A DNA stretch of 57,588 bases, taken from an uncultured Alphaproteobacteria bacterium (lineage in GTDB: Bacteria > Pseudomonadota > Alphaproteobacteria > Micropepsales > Micropepsaceae). The notes beneath the pieces are model-generated. The model was not told the origin of the DNA. It saw only the letters and a list, made by a program, of their open reading frames with translations, and made no database searches. Made by a program: the position numbers and the translations under genes. The stretch's first letter is position 1. Each line of letters opens with the position of its first letter. Positions 1 to 10,482 of this stretch are shown in pieces. The stretch covers positions 1-57,588 of the forward strand of contig CAIOFO010000151.1 in NCBI GenBank assembly GCA_903857685.1. The letters run 5' to 3'.

Positions 1-240
<240 letters not shown>

Positions 241-249
241 TTATGGGGT

Positions 250-278
250 ATATAGGCAGGGGGTGGGACATTGCCAAG
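250..278 (-). promoter_or_regulatory. Heat-shock (sigma-32-type) promoter for dnaK
   Basis: On the minus strand CTTG (275-278) is separated by 18 bases from CCTATAT (250-256). This matches the alphaproteobacterial RpoH consensus CTTG-N17/18-CYTATNT exactly. Transcription would start near 240 and give a leader of about 110 bases before the dnaK ATG at 129. No transcript data are available, so activity is inferred from the sequence. Confidence 0.7.
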
Positions 279-300
279 AGCCAGAAAAGGGCTGTTTTTT

Positions 301-801
301 CTAGGTGTTCAGGACCCAGAAGGCGTGGGTCAGAAAAGCCGCGAAACTGCTCCACCCCAGATAGGGCAGCAGCAGCAGTCCCGCCAGCAGGTCGCGGCGG
401 AAAAACAGTCCGGTGGTCACCAGGATCGCCAGCAACAGCACGATGACCTCGATCATGGCGAGCCCGATCTGGTGGGCGGCAAAGAAGATCGCACTCCAGG
501 CGAAATTCAGCGCCAGCTGCACGCCATAGGCCAACATCTCTTTCGACCTGGTGCCGGCGATGCGCCAAACCCGCCATGCCGCCACCGCCATCAAGACATA
601 AAGTGTGGTCCAGACCGGCGCGAAGACCCAGTTGGGCGGCGCAATGGCGGGGTGCACCAGCCCGGCATACCAGGTGGGAATGGACGGTTCGGTAAAGACA
701 GATGCGCCCGCGCCGATGATCAAGGTCCCCAGGATGAAGGCCAAGAGCGGCCGGCGCGCCGCCCGCTTGGGACCGTCATCGGCGGAATCCAGAAAGCTCA
801 T
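301..801 (-). CDS. tspO: TspO/MBR family tryptophan-rich sensory protein
   Basis: A 166-residue membrane protein with five hydrophobic segments and many tryptophans, of the TspO/peripheral benzodiazepine receptor family. Members bind porphyrins and tetrapyrroles in the membrane and modulate stress or photosynthesis genes in alphaproteobacteria. Family hallmarks are visible: PTWYAGLVHPAIAPPNWVFAPVWTTLY early, and LNFAWSAIFF and PYLGWSSFAAFL later. The start MSFLDSADDG is chosen because its ATG overlaps the TGA of the upstream M20 peptidase (ATGA), which implies translational coupling. A longer in-frame extension would run deep into the peptidase gene and is not family-like. An imperfect inverted repeat at 281-306 may act as a terminator. 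Confidence 0.93.
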   Translation of the reverse strand: MSFLDSADDGPKRAARRPLLAFILGTLIIGAGASVFTEPSIPTWYAGLVHPAIAPPNWVFAPVWTTLYVLMAVAAWRVWRIAGTRSKEMLAYGVQLALNFAWSAIFFAAHQIGLAMIEVIVLLLAILVTTGLFFRRDLLAGLLLLPYLGWSSFAAFLTHAFWVLNT

Positions 802-2216
802 GCTTTTTCCAACGCATGATCCGCCAGAATGGAGGCAATGCAGGCAGTAATTTTCTTGGCCATGGGAATGTGCAGGAATTCGTTGGGGCCATGGGCATTG
901 GAATGGGGTCCAAGGACACCGGTGACCACGAACTGGGTCCCCGGAAATTTTGCCCCCAGCATGGCCATGAAGGGGATGGAGCCGCCTTCGCCGAGGAAAG
1001 CCGCAGACCTGCCGAAGGCGGCCAGGCTGGCCTTGTCCAGCGCCGTGGCCAGCCACGGCGCCAATGCGGGCGCATTCCAGCCATTGTCGGCGGGTGGCCC
1101 ATTGAATGTGACCTCGGCATTATAGGGTGGATTTTCCTCCAGCGCCTTTTTCATGGCGGCGGTGGCTTTTTGCCCATCACAGGTGGGCGGCAGGCGCAGC
1201 GACAGCTTCAGCGTTGAATAGGGCAGCAGCACATTGCCGCCATTTTCTGGCGCGGGATAGCCGTCCATGCCGGTGACGGCCAGTTGCGGCCGCCAGGTGC
1301 GATTCAGGATCAGTTCGACATTCGAATCCGCCATCGCTTTTGTGCCGCCGGCAAAGGGCATGCTGCCCGCGACTTCGCCGCCCAGAATATCCGCCGCCGC
1401 CTGCGCCTGTTTCAGACGCTCGGGCGGCACCTGGGCGAACAGCGCTTCCAGCTTCATCTCGCCGCTATTCTCATCCTCGATGCGCGACAAAAGCCGCCGC
1501 GCGATGCGGAAGGATGACGGGACAATACCGCTGGCCATGCCGGAATGAACGCCCTCGGTCAGCACCTTGACCGTCAGCTCGCCGATCAGGTTGCCGCGCA
1601 GGGATGTGGTCAGCCAGAGCTGGCCGTAATTGCCGCAACCGGAATCGAGGCACACCACCAGATTGGGCGTGCCGATGCGCGGCGACAGATGTTCGACATA
1701 GGCGGGAAGATCCGGTGAGCCGGATTCCTCCGACGCCTCGATCAGGATCACGGCACGGGCATGGTCCCGGCCCTGGTCCTTCAGCGCCAGCAGCGCCGAC
1801 AGGGCCGCGAAAATGGCATAACCGTCATCGGCGCCGCCGCGGCCGTAAAGCTTTTGATCTTTCAGAAGCGCAATCCAGGGTCCCGTCCCGTCATCCCAGC
1901 CTTTCATTTCCGGCTGCTTGTCGAGATGACCATACATCAGGATGCTGCCATCCGCTTTTCCGGGAATCTCGATCAGGATCAGCGGCGTGCGGCCGGCCAG
2001 GCGCACCACTTCCAGCGTGGCTCCGGGCAGGGATTTGAGCTTTTCCTGTGCCCACCCCGTCATCAGGCCGATCGCCTTTTCCATATGGCCATGGCTTTCC
2101 CATTGCGGGTCGAAAGCCGGACTCTTGCAGGGGATGGCGATATAATCCGTCAGGGCGGGAATAATCTCGCTATCCCACAGGCCATTGATAAAACGGGCGG
2201 CTTTCTGGCTGTCCAT
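798..2216 (-). CDS. M20 family metallopeptidase (dipeptidase)
   Basis: A 472-residue cytosolic zinc peptidase of the M20/CNDP type, expected to hydrolyse dipeptides or small amide substrates. The metal-site signatures are visible: MYGHLDKQPE (His and Asp ligands, about residue 90), GRGGADDGYA (bridging Asp) and EASEESGSPD (catalytic Glu-Glu pair), with a dimerisation insert in the middle. The start MDSQKAARF at 2216 is preferred because a GGGAGA ribosome site precedes it; an ATG four codons upstream (MGETMDSQ) is possible. The gene is divergent from mutS with 94 bases between them, and its stop overlaps the tspO start. The substrate cannot be told from sequence. Confidence 0.9.
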   Translation of the reverse strand: MDSQKAARFINGLWDSEIIPALTDYIAIPCKSPAFDPQWESHGHMEKAIGLMTGWAQEKLKSLPGATLEVVRLAGRTPLILIEIPGKADGSILMYGHLDKQPEMKGWDDGTGPWIALLKDQKLYGRGGADDGYAIFAALSALLALKDQGRDHARAVILIEASEESGSPDLPAYVEHLSPRIGTPNLVVCLDSGCGNYGQLWLTTSLRGNLIGELTVKVLTEGVHSGMASGIVPSSFRIARRLLSRIEDENSGEMKLEALFAQVPPERLKQAQAAADILGGEVAGSMPFAGGTKAMADSNVELILNRTWRPQLAVTGMDGYPAPENGGNVLLPYSTLKLSLRLPPTCDGQKATAAMKKALEENPPYNAEVTFNGPPADNGWNAPALAPWLATALDKASLAAFGRSAAFLGEGGSIPFMAMLGAKFPGTQFVVTGVLGPHSNAHGPNEFLHIPMAKKITACIASILADHALEKA

Positions 2217-2310
2217 TGTCTCTCCCATGGGCGGCATTGATAGCAGCCATCCACAATATCGGCGAGGGCTGCGGGTCCCCCCGGCAGGGGCCCTCTGATA
2301 GGGTCCGGCC

Positions 2311-4968
2311 ATGAACGAACAGCCGGACTTCGCTCTCGGCCAGCCCGACGCCACGCCGATGATGGCCCAGTATCTGGCCATCAAGGCTGCGCATGAGGGT
2401 TACCTGCTGTTCTACCGGATGGGCGATTTTTACGAGCTGTTCTTTGATGACGCCGCCCGCGCCTCCGAGGCGCTGGACATCGCCCTGACCAAGCGCGGCA
2501 AGCACCAGGGCGACGATATCCCCATGTGCGGCGTGCCGGTGCATGCCGCCGAAGCCTATCTGGAAAAACTTATCCGCAAGGGTTTCCGTGTCGCGGTATG
2601 CGAACAGACCGAAGACCCGCTGGAGGCAAAAAAGCGCGGCGGAAAATCGGTGGTGCGGCGCGAAGTGGTGCGGCTGGTGACACCCGGCACCCTGACCGAG
2701 GATTCGCTGCTGGAAGCGCGCGCCGCCAACATGCTGGCGGCGCTGGGGCGCGCCGGCAATGATTTCGCGCTGGCCAGCGCCGACATGTCCACCGGCGTGT
2801 TCCAGGTCAGCGCCTTGCGCGAAAGCGAAATCGCCGCCGAACTGGCGCGCGTCAGCCCCCGCGAACTTCTGGCGCCCGACGGATTGCTGGCGCATGAAAA
2901 TCTGGCGCCGCTTCTGAAAGTGCTGGGCCCGGCCCTGACGCCGCTGCCGTCCTCGCGGTTTGATTCCGGAAACGGCGAGCGGGCGCTGCTGGCCCATTAC
3001 GGCGTGCTGTCGCTGGACGGGCTGGGCAATTTCAGCCGCGCCGAACTTTCGGCGGCCGGCGCGCTGGTCGCCTATCTGGAGCTGACGCAAAAGGGCAAGC
3101 GCGTGGCGCTGGGGCGGCTGTCGCGCGTCAGCCCAAAGCATTTCATGGCGATCGACGCTTCGACGCGGCGCAATCTGGAACTGACCGAGACGCTGGCGGG
3201 ATCGCGCGGCGGCAGCCTTTTGGCCGCGATTGACCGCACCGTCACGGCGGCGGGCGCGCGCGAATTGGCCTGCCGACTGGCGGCGCCGCTCACGGAGGTC
3301 AAGACCATCGTCGCCCGCCATGACGCCGTGGAATTGTTTTTCAAACATTCCGAACTGCGCCGGGTGCTCCGCGATGCCTTGCGCGCCGCACCCGACCTGT
3401 CGCGCGCCATGGGGCGGTTGTCGGTCCAGCGCGGCGGCCCCCGCGATCTGGGCAATATCCGTGACGCCATCAAGGCGGCGCGCGCCTTGCGCGATGGCCT
3501 GGGAAAGATTCCGCTGGCAGGCGAAGTGGTAAGTGCGGCAGACGCGATCACGCAAGGAATCGCGGCGGCATCGGCGCTTTATGACCGGCTTGAGACTCTG
3601 TTGGTGGCCGAGCCGCCCTATTTCAGCCGTGACGGCGGTTTTGTCCGTTCCGGCGTGCATGCGCCGCTGGATGAGGTGCGCGCCCTCCGGGACGAATCCC
3701 GCCGCGTCATCGCCTCGCTGGAAAACAAGTATCGCGGCGCCAGCGGCATTGCCCAGCTTAAAATCAAGCATAATGGCGTGCTGAGCTATTTCATCGAAGT
3801 GACGCAGCAGCACGCTGACAAGCTCATCGCGATGAAAGAGCTGTTCCGCCATCGCCAGACCATGGCGGGGGCGGTGCGCTTTTCCACCGATGAACTGGCC
3901 AGCCTCGCCAGCCGCATCGCGAAGGCGGGCGAACAATCGCTGGCCATTGAAAAATCCCTGTTTGATGAGATGACGGCGCTGGCGCTGGAAAATGCCGAAG
4001 CGCTGGCGGGCATCGCGGCGGCGCTGGCGACAATCGATGTGTCGGTGTCACTGGCGGAACTGGCGGTGGCTTTGCATCATGTCCGGCCCTCGATGGACAA
4101 TGGCCTTGGCTTCAAGATCACGCGCGGCCGCCATCCGGTGGTCGAAGCGGCGCTGGCGTCCGATCATGCCCGCAGCTTCGTGCCCAATGATTGCGACCTT
4201 TCGCCCGGCGGCAAAGGGCGTCTGTGGCTGGTCACCGGCCCCAACATGGCGGGCAAGTCCACCTTCCTGCGCCAGAATGCGCTGATCGCCATCATGGCGC
4301 AGATGGGCGGCTTCGTGCCCGCCGAAGCGGCGCATATCGGCATTGTGGACCGGCTGTTCAGCCGTGTCGGCGCCGGTGACGATCTGGCGGCTGGCCGTTC
4401 CACCTTCATGGTCGAGATGGTGGAAACCGCCGCCATCCTCAACCAGGCGACGGAAAAGAGCCTGGTGATACTGGATGAGATCGGGCGCGGCACCGCCACC
4501 TATGACGGCCTGGCCATCGCTTGGGCGGCGGCGGAGCATTTGCATGAAAGCAACAAGAGCCGCGCGCTGTTCGCCACTCACTATCACGAGATGGTGGCGT
4601 TGTGCGAAAGGCTCAGCTCCATGACCTGCGTCACCATGAAGGTGAAGGAATGGAATGACAGCATTGTCTTTCTGCACGAGGTGACGCCGGGCGCCGCCGA
4701 CCGTTCCTACGGCATCCATGTCGCCAAGCTGGCGGGATTGCCCGAACAGGTGGTGCGCCGTGCCGAGGAGGTGCTGGCCGCGCTGGAAGAAGGCCGGGAA
4801 GGCCACACGCCGTTGGCCCATATCGATGAATTGCCGCTTTTCGGTGCCACTGCGCCCAAACCCAAGGGCAATGCCGTGGAAGAGGCGCTCAAATCCGTCG
4901 AGCCCGACATGCTTTCGCCCAAAGAGGCGCTGGAAGTCCTCTATGACTTGAAGCGGAAATTATCCTAG
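2311..4968 (+). CDS. mutS: DNA mismatch repair protein MutS
   Basis: An 885-residue mismatch-recognition ATPase of normal length. The mismatch-contacting motif GDFYELF is at residues 38-44 (Phe40 stacks on the mispair, Glu42 contacts it). The C-terminal ABC-type ATPase has Walker [10 protein letters not shown] at 643-651 and Walker [10 protein letters not shown] at 719-727, followed by ATHYHE. The protein binds mispairs as a dimer and recruits MutL. The start is the first ATG after the short divergent gap to the M20 peptidase, and the first 15 residues ([20 protein letters not shown] region) are a typical alphaproteobacterial lead-in. The stop is 10 bases before the next gene, so the genes are probably co-transcribed. 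Confidence 0.98.
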   Translation: MNEQPDFALGQPDATPMMAQYLAIKAAHEGYLLFYRMGDFYELFFDDAARASEALDIALTKRGKHQGDDIPMCGVPVHAAEAYLEKLIRKGFRVAVCEQTEDPLEAKKRGGKSVVRREVVRLVTPGTLTEDSLLEARAANMLAALGRAGNDFALASADMSTGVFQVSALRESEIAAELARVSPRELLAPDGLLAHENLAPLLKVLGPALTPLPSSRFDSGNGERALLAHYGVLSLDGLGNFSRAELSAAGALVAYLELTQKGKRVALGRLSRVSPKHFMAIDASTRRNLELTETLAGSRGGSLLAAIDRTVTAAGARELACRLAAPLTEVKTIVARHDAVELFFKHSELRRVLRDALRAAPDLSRAMGRLSVQRGGPRDLGNIRDAIKAARALRDGLGKIPLAGEVVSAADAITQGIAAASALYDRLETLLVAEPPYFSRDGGFVRSGVHAPLDEVRALRDESRRVIASLENKYRGASGIAQLKIKHNGVLSYFIEVTQQHADKLIAMKELFRHRQTMAGAVRFSTDELASLASRIAKAGEQSLAIEKSLFDEMTALALENAEALAGIAAALATIDVSVSLAELAVALHHVRPSMDNGLGFKITRGRHPVVEAALASDHARSFVPNDCDLSPGGKGRLWLVTGPNMAGKSTFLRQNALIAIMAQMGGFVPAEAAHIGIVDRLFSRVGAGDDLAAGRSTFMVEMVETAAILNQATEKSLVILDEIGRGTATYDGLAIAWAAAEHLHESNKSRALFATHYHEMVALCERLSSMTCVTMKVKEWNDSIVFLHEVTPGAADRSYGIHVAKLAGLPEQVVRRAEEVLAALEEGREGHTPLAHIDELPLFGATAPKPKGNAVEEALKSVEPDMLSPKEALEVLYDLKRKLS

Positions 4969-4978
4969 CATCGTGGGT

Positions 4979-5449
4979 ATGGCCGACCCCAATCCGCGCG
5001 TCCGCAAGTTCCTGGTGGTGATCGACAAGACGCCCGAATGCCAGGTGGCGCTGCGCTTCGCCACCCGCCGGGCGCAGCATACCGGCGGCCGCGTCACCCT
5101 GATGTGCGCCGCAACGCCCGGTGAATTCCAGCAATGGCGCGGGGTGGAAGAAATCATGAAGGATGAGGCGCATGCCGAGGCCGAAGCCTTGCTGCACGCC
5201 AGCGCCAAGGCGGTGAACGACCTGTCGGGCATCCTGCCCGAACTGGTGATCCCCTACGGCACCGTCACCGAATGCCTGGCCAAGCTGCTCAAGGAAGACA
5301 AGGATATCTCCATCCTGGTGCTGGCCTCCGGCGCCGGGAAAGAAGGCCCCGGCCCCCTGGTCGCCATGTTTGCCGGCGCGGTGCAGGCCATTCCGGTCAC
5401 CATTGTCCCGGGAACTTTCACCGACGCCCAGGTTGACGCCCTGGCCTAA
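4979..5449 (+). CDS. Universal stress protein (UspA family)
   Basis: A 156-residue single-domain Usp protein, expected to be cytosolic and dimeric. The N-terminal strand RKFLVVIDKTPECQVALRFATRRA is the usual Usp opening. The C-terminal part VLASGAGKEGPGPLVAMFAG resembles the glycine-rich nucleotide loop but is not a clean G-2x-G-9x-G-S motif, so ATP binding is uncertain. The ATG at 4979 is chosen; a GTG two codons upstream (4973) is also in frame. It follows mutS by 10 bases and precedes the HIG1 gene by 19, so the three probably form one operon. The function within stress physiology is not defined by sequence. Confidence 0.88.
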   Translation: MADPNPRVRKFLVVIDKTPECQVALRFATRRAQHTGGRVTLMCAATPGEFQQWRGVEEIMKDEAHAEAEALLHASAKAVNDLSGILPELVIPYGTVTECLAKLLKEDKDISILVLASGAGKEGPGPLVAMFAGAVQAIPVTIVPGTFTDAQVDALA

Positions 5450-5468
5450 GGAAGACGAAAACACGCTC

Positions 5469-5660
5469 ATGGGAAAAGCCCTGGTCGCTATCGCCATCGG
5501 TGTCGTCTTTGTCGTGCTGCTGCTAGGGCTTTACACCCTGTGGAAGGGCGGCGCGGTTTCGGCCAGCTGGTCCAACAAGCTGATGCGCATCCGCGTCCTG
5601 GCCCAGTTTATCGCCATCCTGATCATCCTGGCGGTGCTCTATTTCGGCCAAAATCACTGA
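5469..5660 (+). CDS. HIG1-domain twin-transmembrane protein
   Basis: A 63-residue inner-membrane protein with two hydrophobic helices (about residues 3-24 and 42-59) joined by the basic loop GGAVSASWSNKLMRIRV. This is the HIG1/twin-transmembrane architecture also found in mitochondrial hypoxia-induced proteins, which associate with respiratory supercomplexes. The S-N-K-L-M-R-x-R core is the recognisable part. An AAGGAAG sequence lies about 15 bases upstream of the ATG. The gene directly follows the universal stress protein. A role in stabilising cytochrome oxidase assemblies is inferred from the family only. Confidence 0.85.
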   Translation: MGKALVAIAIGVVFVVLLLGLYTLWKGGAVSASWSNKLMRIRVLAQFIAILIILAVLYFGQNH

Positions 5661-5684
5661 TTTTCAGCCTTGCGTGGGACGGCG

Positions 5685-5713
5685 TTGAACAATCCCGCCC
5701 CGCCTTATATGTA
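5685..5713 (+). promoter_or_regulatory. Candidate sigma-70-type promoter for leuC
   Basis: TTGAAC (5685-5690) and TATGTA (5708-5713) are separated by 17 bases, close to the housekeeping consensus with ideal spacing. The predicted start near 5720 would leave a leader of about 40 bases before leuC. I see no leucine-rich leader peptide or attenuator. Confidence 0.5.
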
Positions 5714-5761
5714 AGCCGCTCGCGAACGGTCCGCGCGCAATAAAATTACGACGGAAACATC

Positions 5762-7156
5762 ATGGGCAAGACGCTGTACGACAAAATCTGGGATGCGCAT
5801 CTGGTCGAGGCCCGGCCCGGCGAGACGCCGCTCATCTATATTGATCGTCACCTGATCCATGAAGTCACCAGCCCCCAGGCCTTCGAAGGCCTGCGCAATA
5901 CCGGCCGCAAGGTCCGCCGCCCGGAACTGACATTGGCGGTGGCCGATCACAACGTGCCGACCAAGGACCGCGACAAGGGCATCACCGATCCCGAAAGCCG
6001 CGAACAGGTTGCCGCCCTGGCGCAGAACACCAAGGATTTCGGCATCGAATTTTTCGCTATGGACGATATCCGTGCCGGCATCGTTCATATCATCGGCCCG
6101 GAACAGGGCTGGACGCTGCCCGGCACCACCATCGTCTGCGGCGACAGCCACACCTCGACGCATGGCGCCTTCGGCGCCCTGGCATTCGGCATCGGCACTT
6201 CGGATGTCGAGCATGTGCTGGCGACCCAGACGCTGCTGATGCCCAAGTCGCACAACATGCGCGTGACGGTGAACGGCAAGCTGCCCGAAGGCGTCACGGC
6301 CAAGGACATTGCCCTGGCCGTGATCGCCAAGATCGGCACTGCCGGCGGCACCGGCTCGGTCATCGAATATGCCGGCGAGGCGGTGATGGCCCTTTCCATG
6401 GAAGGGCGCATGACCCTGTGCAATCTCACCATCGAAGGCGGCGCCCGCGCCGGTCTGGTCGCGGTGGATGAGACCACCATCAATTACATCAAGGGCCGTC
6501 CCCGCGCCCCCAAGGGCGGCGCCTTCGAGGCCGCGGTGAATTACTGGCGCACCCTGAAATCCGATCCCGATGCCAAGTTCGATGCCGAGATCACCCTGGA
6601 TGCGCGCGACATCGTGCCGATGGTGACCTGGGGCACCTCGCCGGAGCAGGCGCTGCCGGTGACCGGCAATGTGCCCGACCCGGCAAAGATGGACGAGCAT
6701 AAGCGTGCTTCCGCCGAACGCGCCCTCGATTATATGGGCCTGACCGCCGGCATGAAGCTCACCGACATCAAGGTGGACCATGTCTTTATCGGCTCCTGCA
6801 CCAATGGCCGGATCGAGGATCTGCGCGCCGCCGCCGCCATCGCGCGCGGCAAGCACGTTTCCGCCGGCGTCAATGCCATTGTCGTGCCGGGCTCCGGCCT
6901 GGTGAAAGAACAGGCGGAAGAAGAAGGCCTGGACAAGGTGTTCCTGGACGCCGGCTTTGAATGGCGCGATCCGGGCTGCTCCATGTGCCTGGCCATGAAC
7001 GCCGACAAATTGAAGGAAGGCGAGCGCTGCGCCTCCACCTCCAACCGCAATTTTGAAGGCCGTCAGGGCCGCGGCGGCCGCACGCACCTTGTCTCGCCGG
7101 CGATGGCGGCGGCGGCGGCGATCACCGGCCATCTCACCGATGTGCGGACATTATAA
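5762..7156 (+). CDS. leuC: 3-isopropylmalate dehydratase large subunit
   Basis: A 464-residue aconitase-family subunit that, with LeuD, isomerises 2- to 3-isopropylmalate in leucine synthesis. The three [4Fe-4S] cysteines are visible: Cys346 in GSCTNGR and Cys406/Cys409 in [10 protein letters not shown]. The substrate-site segments [13 protein letters not shown] and [12 protein letters not shown] are intact. Length is typical. The start [15 protein letters not shown] is conserved. leuD is not next to it: three bases after the stop begins a secreted YHYH protein instead, so LeuD must be encoded elsewhere. A good promoter lies directly upstream. Confidence 0.97.
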   Translation: MGKTLYDKIWDAHLVEARPGETPLIYIDRHLIHEVTSPQAFEGLRNTGRKVRRPELTLAVADHNVPTKDRDKGITDPESREQVAALAQNTKDFGIEFFAMDDIRAGIVHIIGPEQGWTLPGTTIVCGDSHTSTHGAFGALAFGIGTSDVEHVLATQTLLMPKSHNMRVTVNGKLPEGVTAKDIALAVIAKIGTAGGTGSVIEYAGEAVMALSMEGRMTLCNLTIEGGARAGLVAVDETTINYIKGRPRAPKGGAFEAAVNYWRTLKSDPDAKFDAEITLDARDIVPMVTWGTSPEQALPVTGNVPDPAKMDEHKRASAERALDYMGLTAGMKLTDIKVDHVFIGSCTNGRIEDLRAAAAIARGKHVSAGVNAIVVPGSGLVKEQAEEEGLDKVFLDAGFEWRDPGCSMCLAMNADKLKEGERCASTSNRNFEGRQGRGGRTHLVSPAMAAAAAITGHLTDVRTL

Positions 7157-7159
7157 ATT

Positions 7160-8089
7160 ATGGGCAAAACGGTTCTGGCAATTGTCCTGACCGTTTTCGC
7201 CTCTGCCGCTTTCGCGCATGATGTTGACCTGACCAAGCTGCCGCTCGGCGACGGCAAGCTTTCCGCCGCCCCGATGGTGGGCCAGATCTGGGCCTGTCGC
7301 GTCGACCCCAATGGCGGCGGCGCACTGGTGGATGGCCCCTGGATCAACAAGACGGCCGGCACTTACGACTTCACCAAGAAAGCCGTGGTCAGCGGCAAGG
7401 TGATGTGGGTGCCGCATTTTGTGATGAGCCTGTCAGGCGAAAGCCGCGTTTTCACCAGCAACGACCTGCCCAATCATCCCACCGGCACATTTCCGATTTC
7501 GGCCACCGATGAGGCTTACAAGTACGACCGCAATCCCAACGCAATCCGCGAACAGAGCGTCACCGTGACCCTGCCCGCCAATCCAGTGGCGGCAGCAACG
7601 CCGGTTTGCGCCCCGGGCGCAGTGGGAATCCTTCTGACCGGTTCGGTGCTGTTCAATGCCCTGGACGCGCCGGGCCGCGATGCCGTGGCGCATGAGACGC
7701 AGGATGCCTGCCAGGGCCATCCCCAGGAATCAGGCGTCTATCATTATCATTCCGTCACCATCTGCATGGATGACAAGCGGTTGCCGGATGGCCATTCCGC
7801 ATTGGTAGGATATGCGCTGGATGGCTTCGGCATTTTCGGGCGCTATGGCGAAAAGGGCGTGTTGCTGTCGTCCAGCGATCTGGACGCCTGTCACGGCCAC
7901 ACCCACATGATCCCATGGGACGGCAAGATGGTGATGATGTACCACTATCACGCCACCTGGGATTTTCCGTACACGCTGGGCTGCTTTCACGGCAGCTATG
8001 ACCTGGCCAATGTCCGCGCCATTTCCGGTCCGCCGCCGCGGCGCGGCTTTGGGCCAAGGGGCGGCAATGGCGGCTTCGGTCCGCCCTAG
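7160..8089 (+). CDS. Secreted YHYH-domain protein
   Basis: A 309-residue protein with an N-terminal signal peptide (MGKTVLAIVLTVFASAAFA, cleavage near residue 19) and a YHYH domain. The defining motif is seen as GVYHYHSVT, with a second MMYHYHATWDFPY and an ACHGHTHMIPWDG segment; the histidine clusters suggest metal binding. Paired cysteines imply periplasmic disulfides. The C-terminus is a Gly/Pro/Arg-rich tail (PPPRRGFGPRGG). The biochemical role of the family is not established. The gene starts three bases after leuC, which implies co-transcription without an obvious functional link. Confidence 0.85.
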   Translation: MGKTVLAIVLTVFASAAFAHDVDLTKLPLGDGKLSAAPMVGQIWACRVDPNGGGALVDGPWINKTAGTYDFTKKAVVSGKVMWVPHFVMSLSGESRVFTSNDLPNHPTGTFPISATDEAYKYDRNPNAIREQSVTVTLPANPVAAATPVCAPGAVGILLTGSVLFNALDAPGRDAVAHETQDACQGHPQESGVYHYHSVTICMDDKRLPDGHSALVGYALDGFGIFGRYGEKGVLLSSSDLDACHGHTHMIPWDGKMVMMYHYHATWDFPYTLGCFHGSYDLANVRAISGPPPRRGFGPRGGNGGFGPP

Positions 8090-8108
8090 AGAAATGCGCG
8101 GGTCTTTT

Positions 8109-8162
8109 GCGTCGTGAGTTCGTCGCGCGTGCTCACGTAAGTCCGTACGCTCCGCACGACGC
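8109..8162. repeat. Intergenic inverted repeat between convergent genes
   Basis: GCGTCGTG (8109-8116) pairs perfectly with CACGACGC (8155-8162). A competing inner stem GTGAG (8114-8118) with CTCAC (8132-8136) overlaps it. The element sits in the 114-base gap between two converging genes and has no T-run on either side. It may stop or process both transcripts, but it is not a classical Rho-independent terminator. Confidence 0.45.
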
Positions 8163-8203
8163 TCCTGCTCACGCCACAAAATCCCTCGCGCCGGAACGAT
8201 TGA

Positions 8204-10426
8204 TCAATAGAAGCTGATTGGATCAACGTCTACGGTGGCGCGAACCTGATTTGGAATTTTTACCAGCGAAAGCCAGGCGCGCATATAGGCCTGCATATCC
8301 ACGCCCTTGGCCGCCTGCACCAGCAGGCGTTCGCGCGTCTGGCCGCGCAGCAAGGCATAGAAAGCTGGCGTCGGTCCCCACACTTTCACATCCTTGGCGG
8401 CGGGCGCGGCCTTGGCCAGGGCACGGGCAATCTGGCGCACCTGCTCGCCGTCATAGCCCGAGACGATAATCGCGGCGAGCCGGCCATAGGGCGGCGCTCC
8501 GGCGCGGGAGCGGAATTCCGCCTCTTGCGCGTAAAAACTGTCGCGGTCGCCCGATGCCAGGGCCGCGATCACGGCATCCGTGGGATTGCGGGTCTGCAGC
8601 AGCACCAGCCCCGGCTTTTCGGCGCGTCCGGCCCGGCCCGATACCTGATGCAGCAATTGAAAGGTGCGTTCGCGGGCCCGCAAATCGCCGTCCGAGCCGC
8701 CAAGATCGGCGTCGATCACGCCGACCAGCGTCAGTTGTGGAAAATGATGTCCCTTGGCGATGATCTGCGTGCCGATCAGCACGTCTATTTCGCGCTTGGC
8801 CATGGCGCGGATGGTGGCCTGCATTTCCGACGGCCCGGTATGCAAGCTTGCCATGGTGTCGGATGAAGCAATGGCATAGCGCGCACCCGGAAAGAAATGC
8901 GCGAATTCCTCCGCCACTCGCTCCACGCCGGGGCCGCAGGCGATTAGCGTGCCTTCCGCCTTGCATTCCGGGCAGGCGGTGGGAAGCGCAATCTCATAGC
9001 CGCATTGATGACAGGCCAGGCGTTTGCGATAGCGATGCTCCACCAGCCAGGACGAACAATTGGGACAGGTCAGCTTGTGGCCGCAGGCTTCGCACAGGGT
9101 CAGCGGGGCATAGCCGCGCCGGTTGAGGAACAGCATCGCCTGTTCGCCCGCCGCCAATGTCTGCGCCATAGCCTTGCGCAGCGGCGCCGAAAGCCACTTG
9201 GCATTGTCCTCGGCGCCCTGCTGGCGGCGCAGATCCACAATCTCGACCTTCGGCATTTCCGCCACGCCGTGCCGCGCCGCCAGCTTCAGATGGGCATAGC
9301 GGCCCGAACCGGCATTGATGAATGTTTCCAGCGACGGCGTTGCGCTGGCCAGGATCAGCGGGCATTTCTCGATCCGCGCCCGCACCACCGCCATGTCGCG
9401 GGCGTGATAGATGGCGCCGTCCTGCTGCTTGAAAGCCTGTTCATGCTCCTCATCCACGATGATGAGGCCAAGTTCCGGGAAAGGCAGGAACAGGGATGAG
9501 CGCGCCCCCACCACCACCCGCGCTTCGCCCTTCATCACGGCGCGATAGGTGCGGCGGCGTTCCTTCTGCGTCAGATCGCTGTGCCATTCGGCTGGCCGCA
9601 CCCCGAAGCGAGCGGCGAAGCGTTCCAGAAATTGCACCGTCAGCGCGATCTCCGGCAGCATGATCAGGACTTGCCGGCCCCGGCGCAGAGTTTCGGCAAT
9701 GGCCTCGAAATAGACTTCGGTTTTTCCCGAGCCTGTCACCCCGTCCAGCAGGCTGGCGGAAAAATTTCCGGCCGCCACCGCATCGCGCAAATGCGCCGCC
9801 GCCTGCGCCTGGTCGTCATTCAGGTTCGGGGCGGCAAAATCTGGATCGGGCGGTTTGAAGGCGGAAAATTCCGGCAGCTGCGTCGTCACCAGCGCGCCCG
9901 CCGCGATCAGCCCCCGCACCACGGCGGTTGACACATTGGCATCCTCGGCCAGGCCCGCCACGCTGCGCGCCAGCCCGTCTTCGCTGACCGCCAGCACCCG
10001 CTTGCGCGCCTCCGACATCTTGGCGGGAACAGCATCGCCCTTCACATAGGCGGTGCGCAGGCTTTCCGGCTCGAATGCGCCCCGCGAGCGCAGCGCCATC
10101 GCCAGAATAGCGCCCGGCGGATTGATGGTGTAATCGGCCACCCAGTCTATAAAATCGCACAATCCGGCGGGCAAAGCGGGCATTCCCTCCAGCGGCTCAG
10201 CCACTTTCAGGCGATTGTCGCCCACCGTGCCCTCCGCCGCGCCCCACACCACGCCCAGCGTTTCCCGGTTCCCCAGGGGGGCGGCAACCACGGTCCCCCG
10301 CGGTGCGTTCACACCCCGAGGCAGCTTGTAGTCATAGGCGCCAGCCAGCGGCAAAGGCAGCAAAACGCCCGCCCGTTCCTGGGGCGCCAGAATGACAGCT
10401 TCCTGCTTCAACCGGGCGGGTCTCAT
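8204..10426 (-). CDS. priA: Primosomal protein N' (replication restart helicase PriA)
   Basis: A 740-residue superfamily-2 3'-5' helicase that reloads the replisome at stalled forks. Visible in order are the N-terminal DNA-binding domain ([15 protein letters not shown]), Walker [15 protein letters not shown], the DEEH box in [16 protein letters not shown], the zinc-binding cysteine block ([16 protein letters not shown], then CHQCGYE and CPEC) and motif [15 protein letters not shown] and [13 protein letters not shown]. The start [13 protein letters not shown] is preferred over a further-upstream in-frame start because only 56 bases separate it from the divergent transaldolase gene. All catalytic motifs are intact. 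Confidence 0.97.
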   Translation of the reverse strand: MRPARLKQEAVILAPQERAGVLLPLPLAGAYDYKLPRGVNAPRGTVVAAPLGNRETLGVVWGAAEGTVGDNRLKVAEPLEGMPALPAGLCDFIDWVADYTINPPGAILAMALRSRGAFEPESLRTAYVKGDAVPAKMSEARKRVLAVSEDGLARSVAGLAEDANVSTAVVRGLIAAGALVTTQLPEFSAFKPPDPDFAAPNLNDDQAQAAAHLRDAVAAGNFSASLLDGVTGSGKTEVYFEAIAETLRRGRQVLIMLPEIALTVQFLERFAARFGVRPAEWHSDLTQKERRRTYRAVMKGEARVVVGARSSLFLPFPELGLIIVDEEHEQAFKQQDGAIYHARDMAVVRARIEKCPLILASATPSLETFINAGSGRYAHLKLAARHGVAEMPKVEIVDLRRQQGAEDNAKWLSAPLRKAMAQTLAAGEQAMLFLNRRGYAPLTLCEACGHKLTCPNCSSWLVEHRYRKRLACHQCGYEIALPTACPECKAEGTLIACGPGVERVAEEFAHFFPGARYAIASSDTMASLHTGPSEMQATIRAMAKREIDVLIGTQIIAKGHHFPQLTLVGVIDADLGGSDGDLRARERTFQLLHQVSGRAGRAEKPGLVLLQTRNPTDAVIAALASGDRDSFYAQEAEFRSRAGAPPYGRLAAIIVSGYDGEQVRQIARALAKAAPAAKDVKVWGPTPAFYALLRGQTRERLLVQAAKGVDMQAYMRAWLSLVKIPNQVRATVDVDPISFY

Positions 10427-10482
10427 GGGATACCATTCGCTCCGCCTCAGCCGAGCCGTCAACCAAAAGGTCGCCAAGCCCC

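Noticed and set aside
281-306. Inverted repeat at the end of tspO as a terminator
   Set aside because: The stem is A/T-rich and interrupted and overlaps the stop codon; kept only as a remark in the tspO entry.
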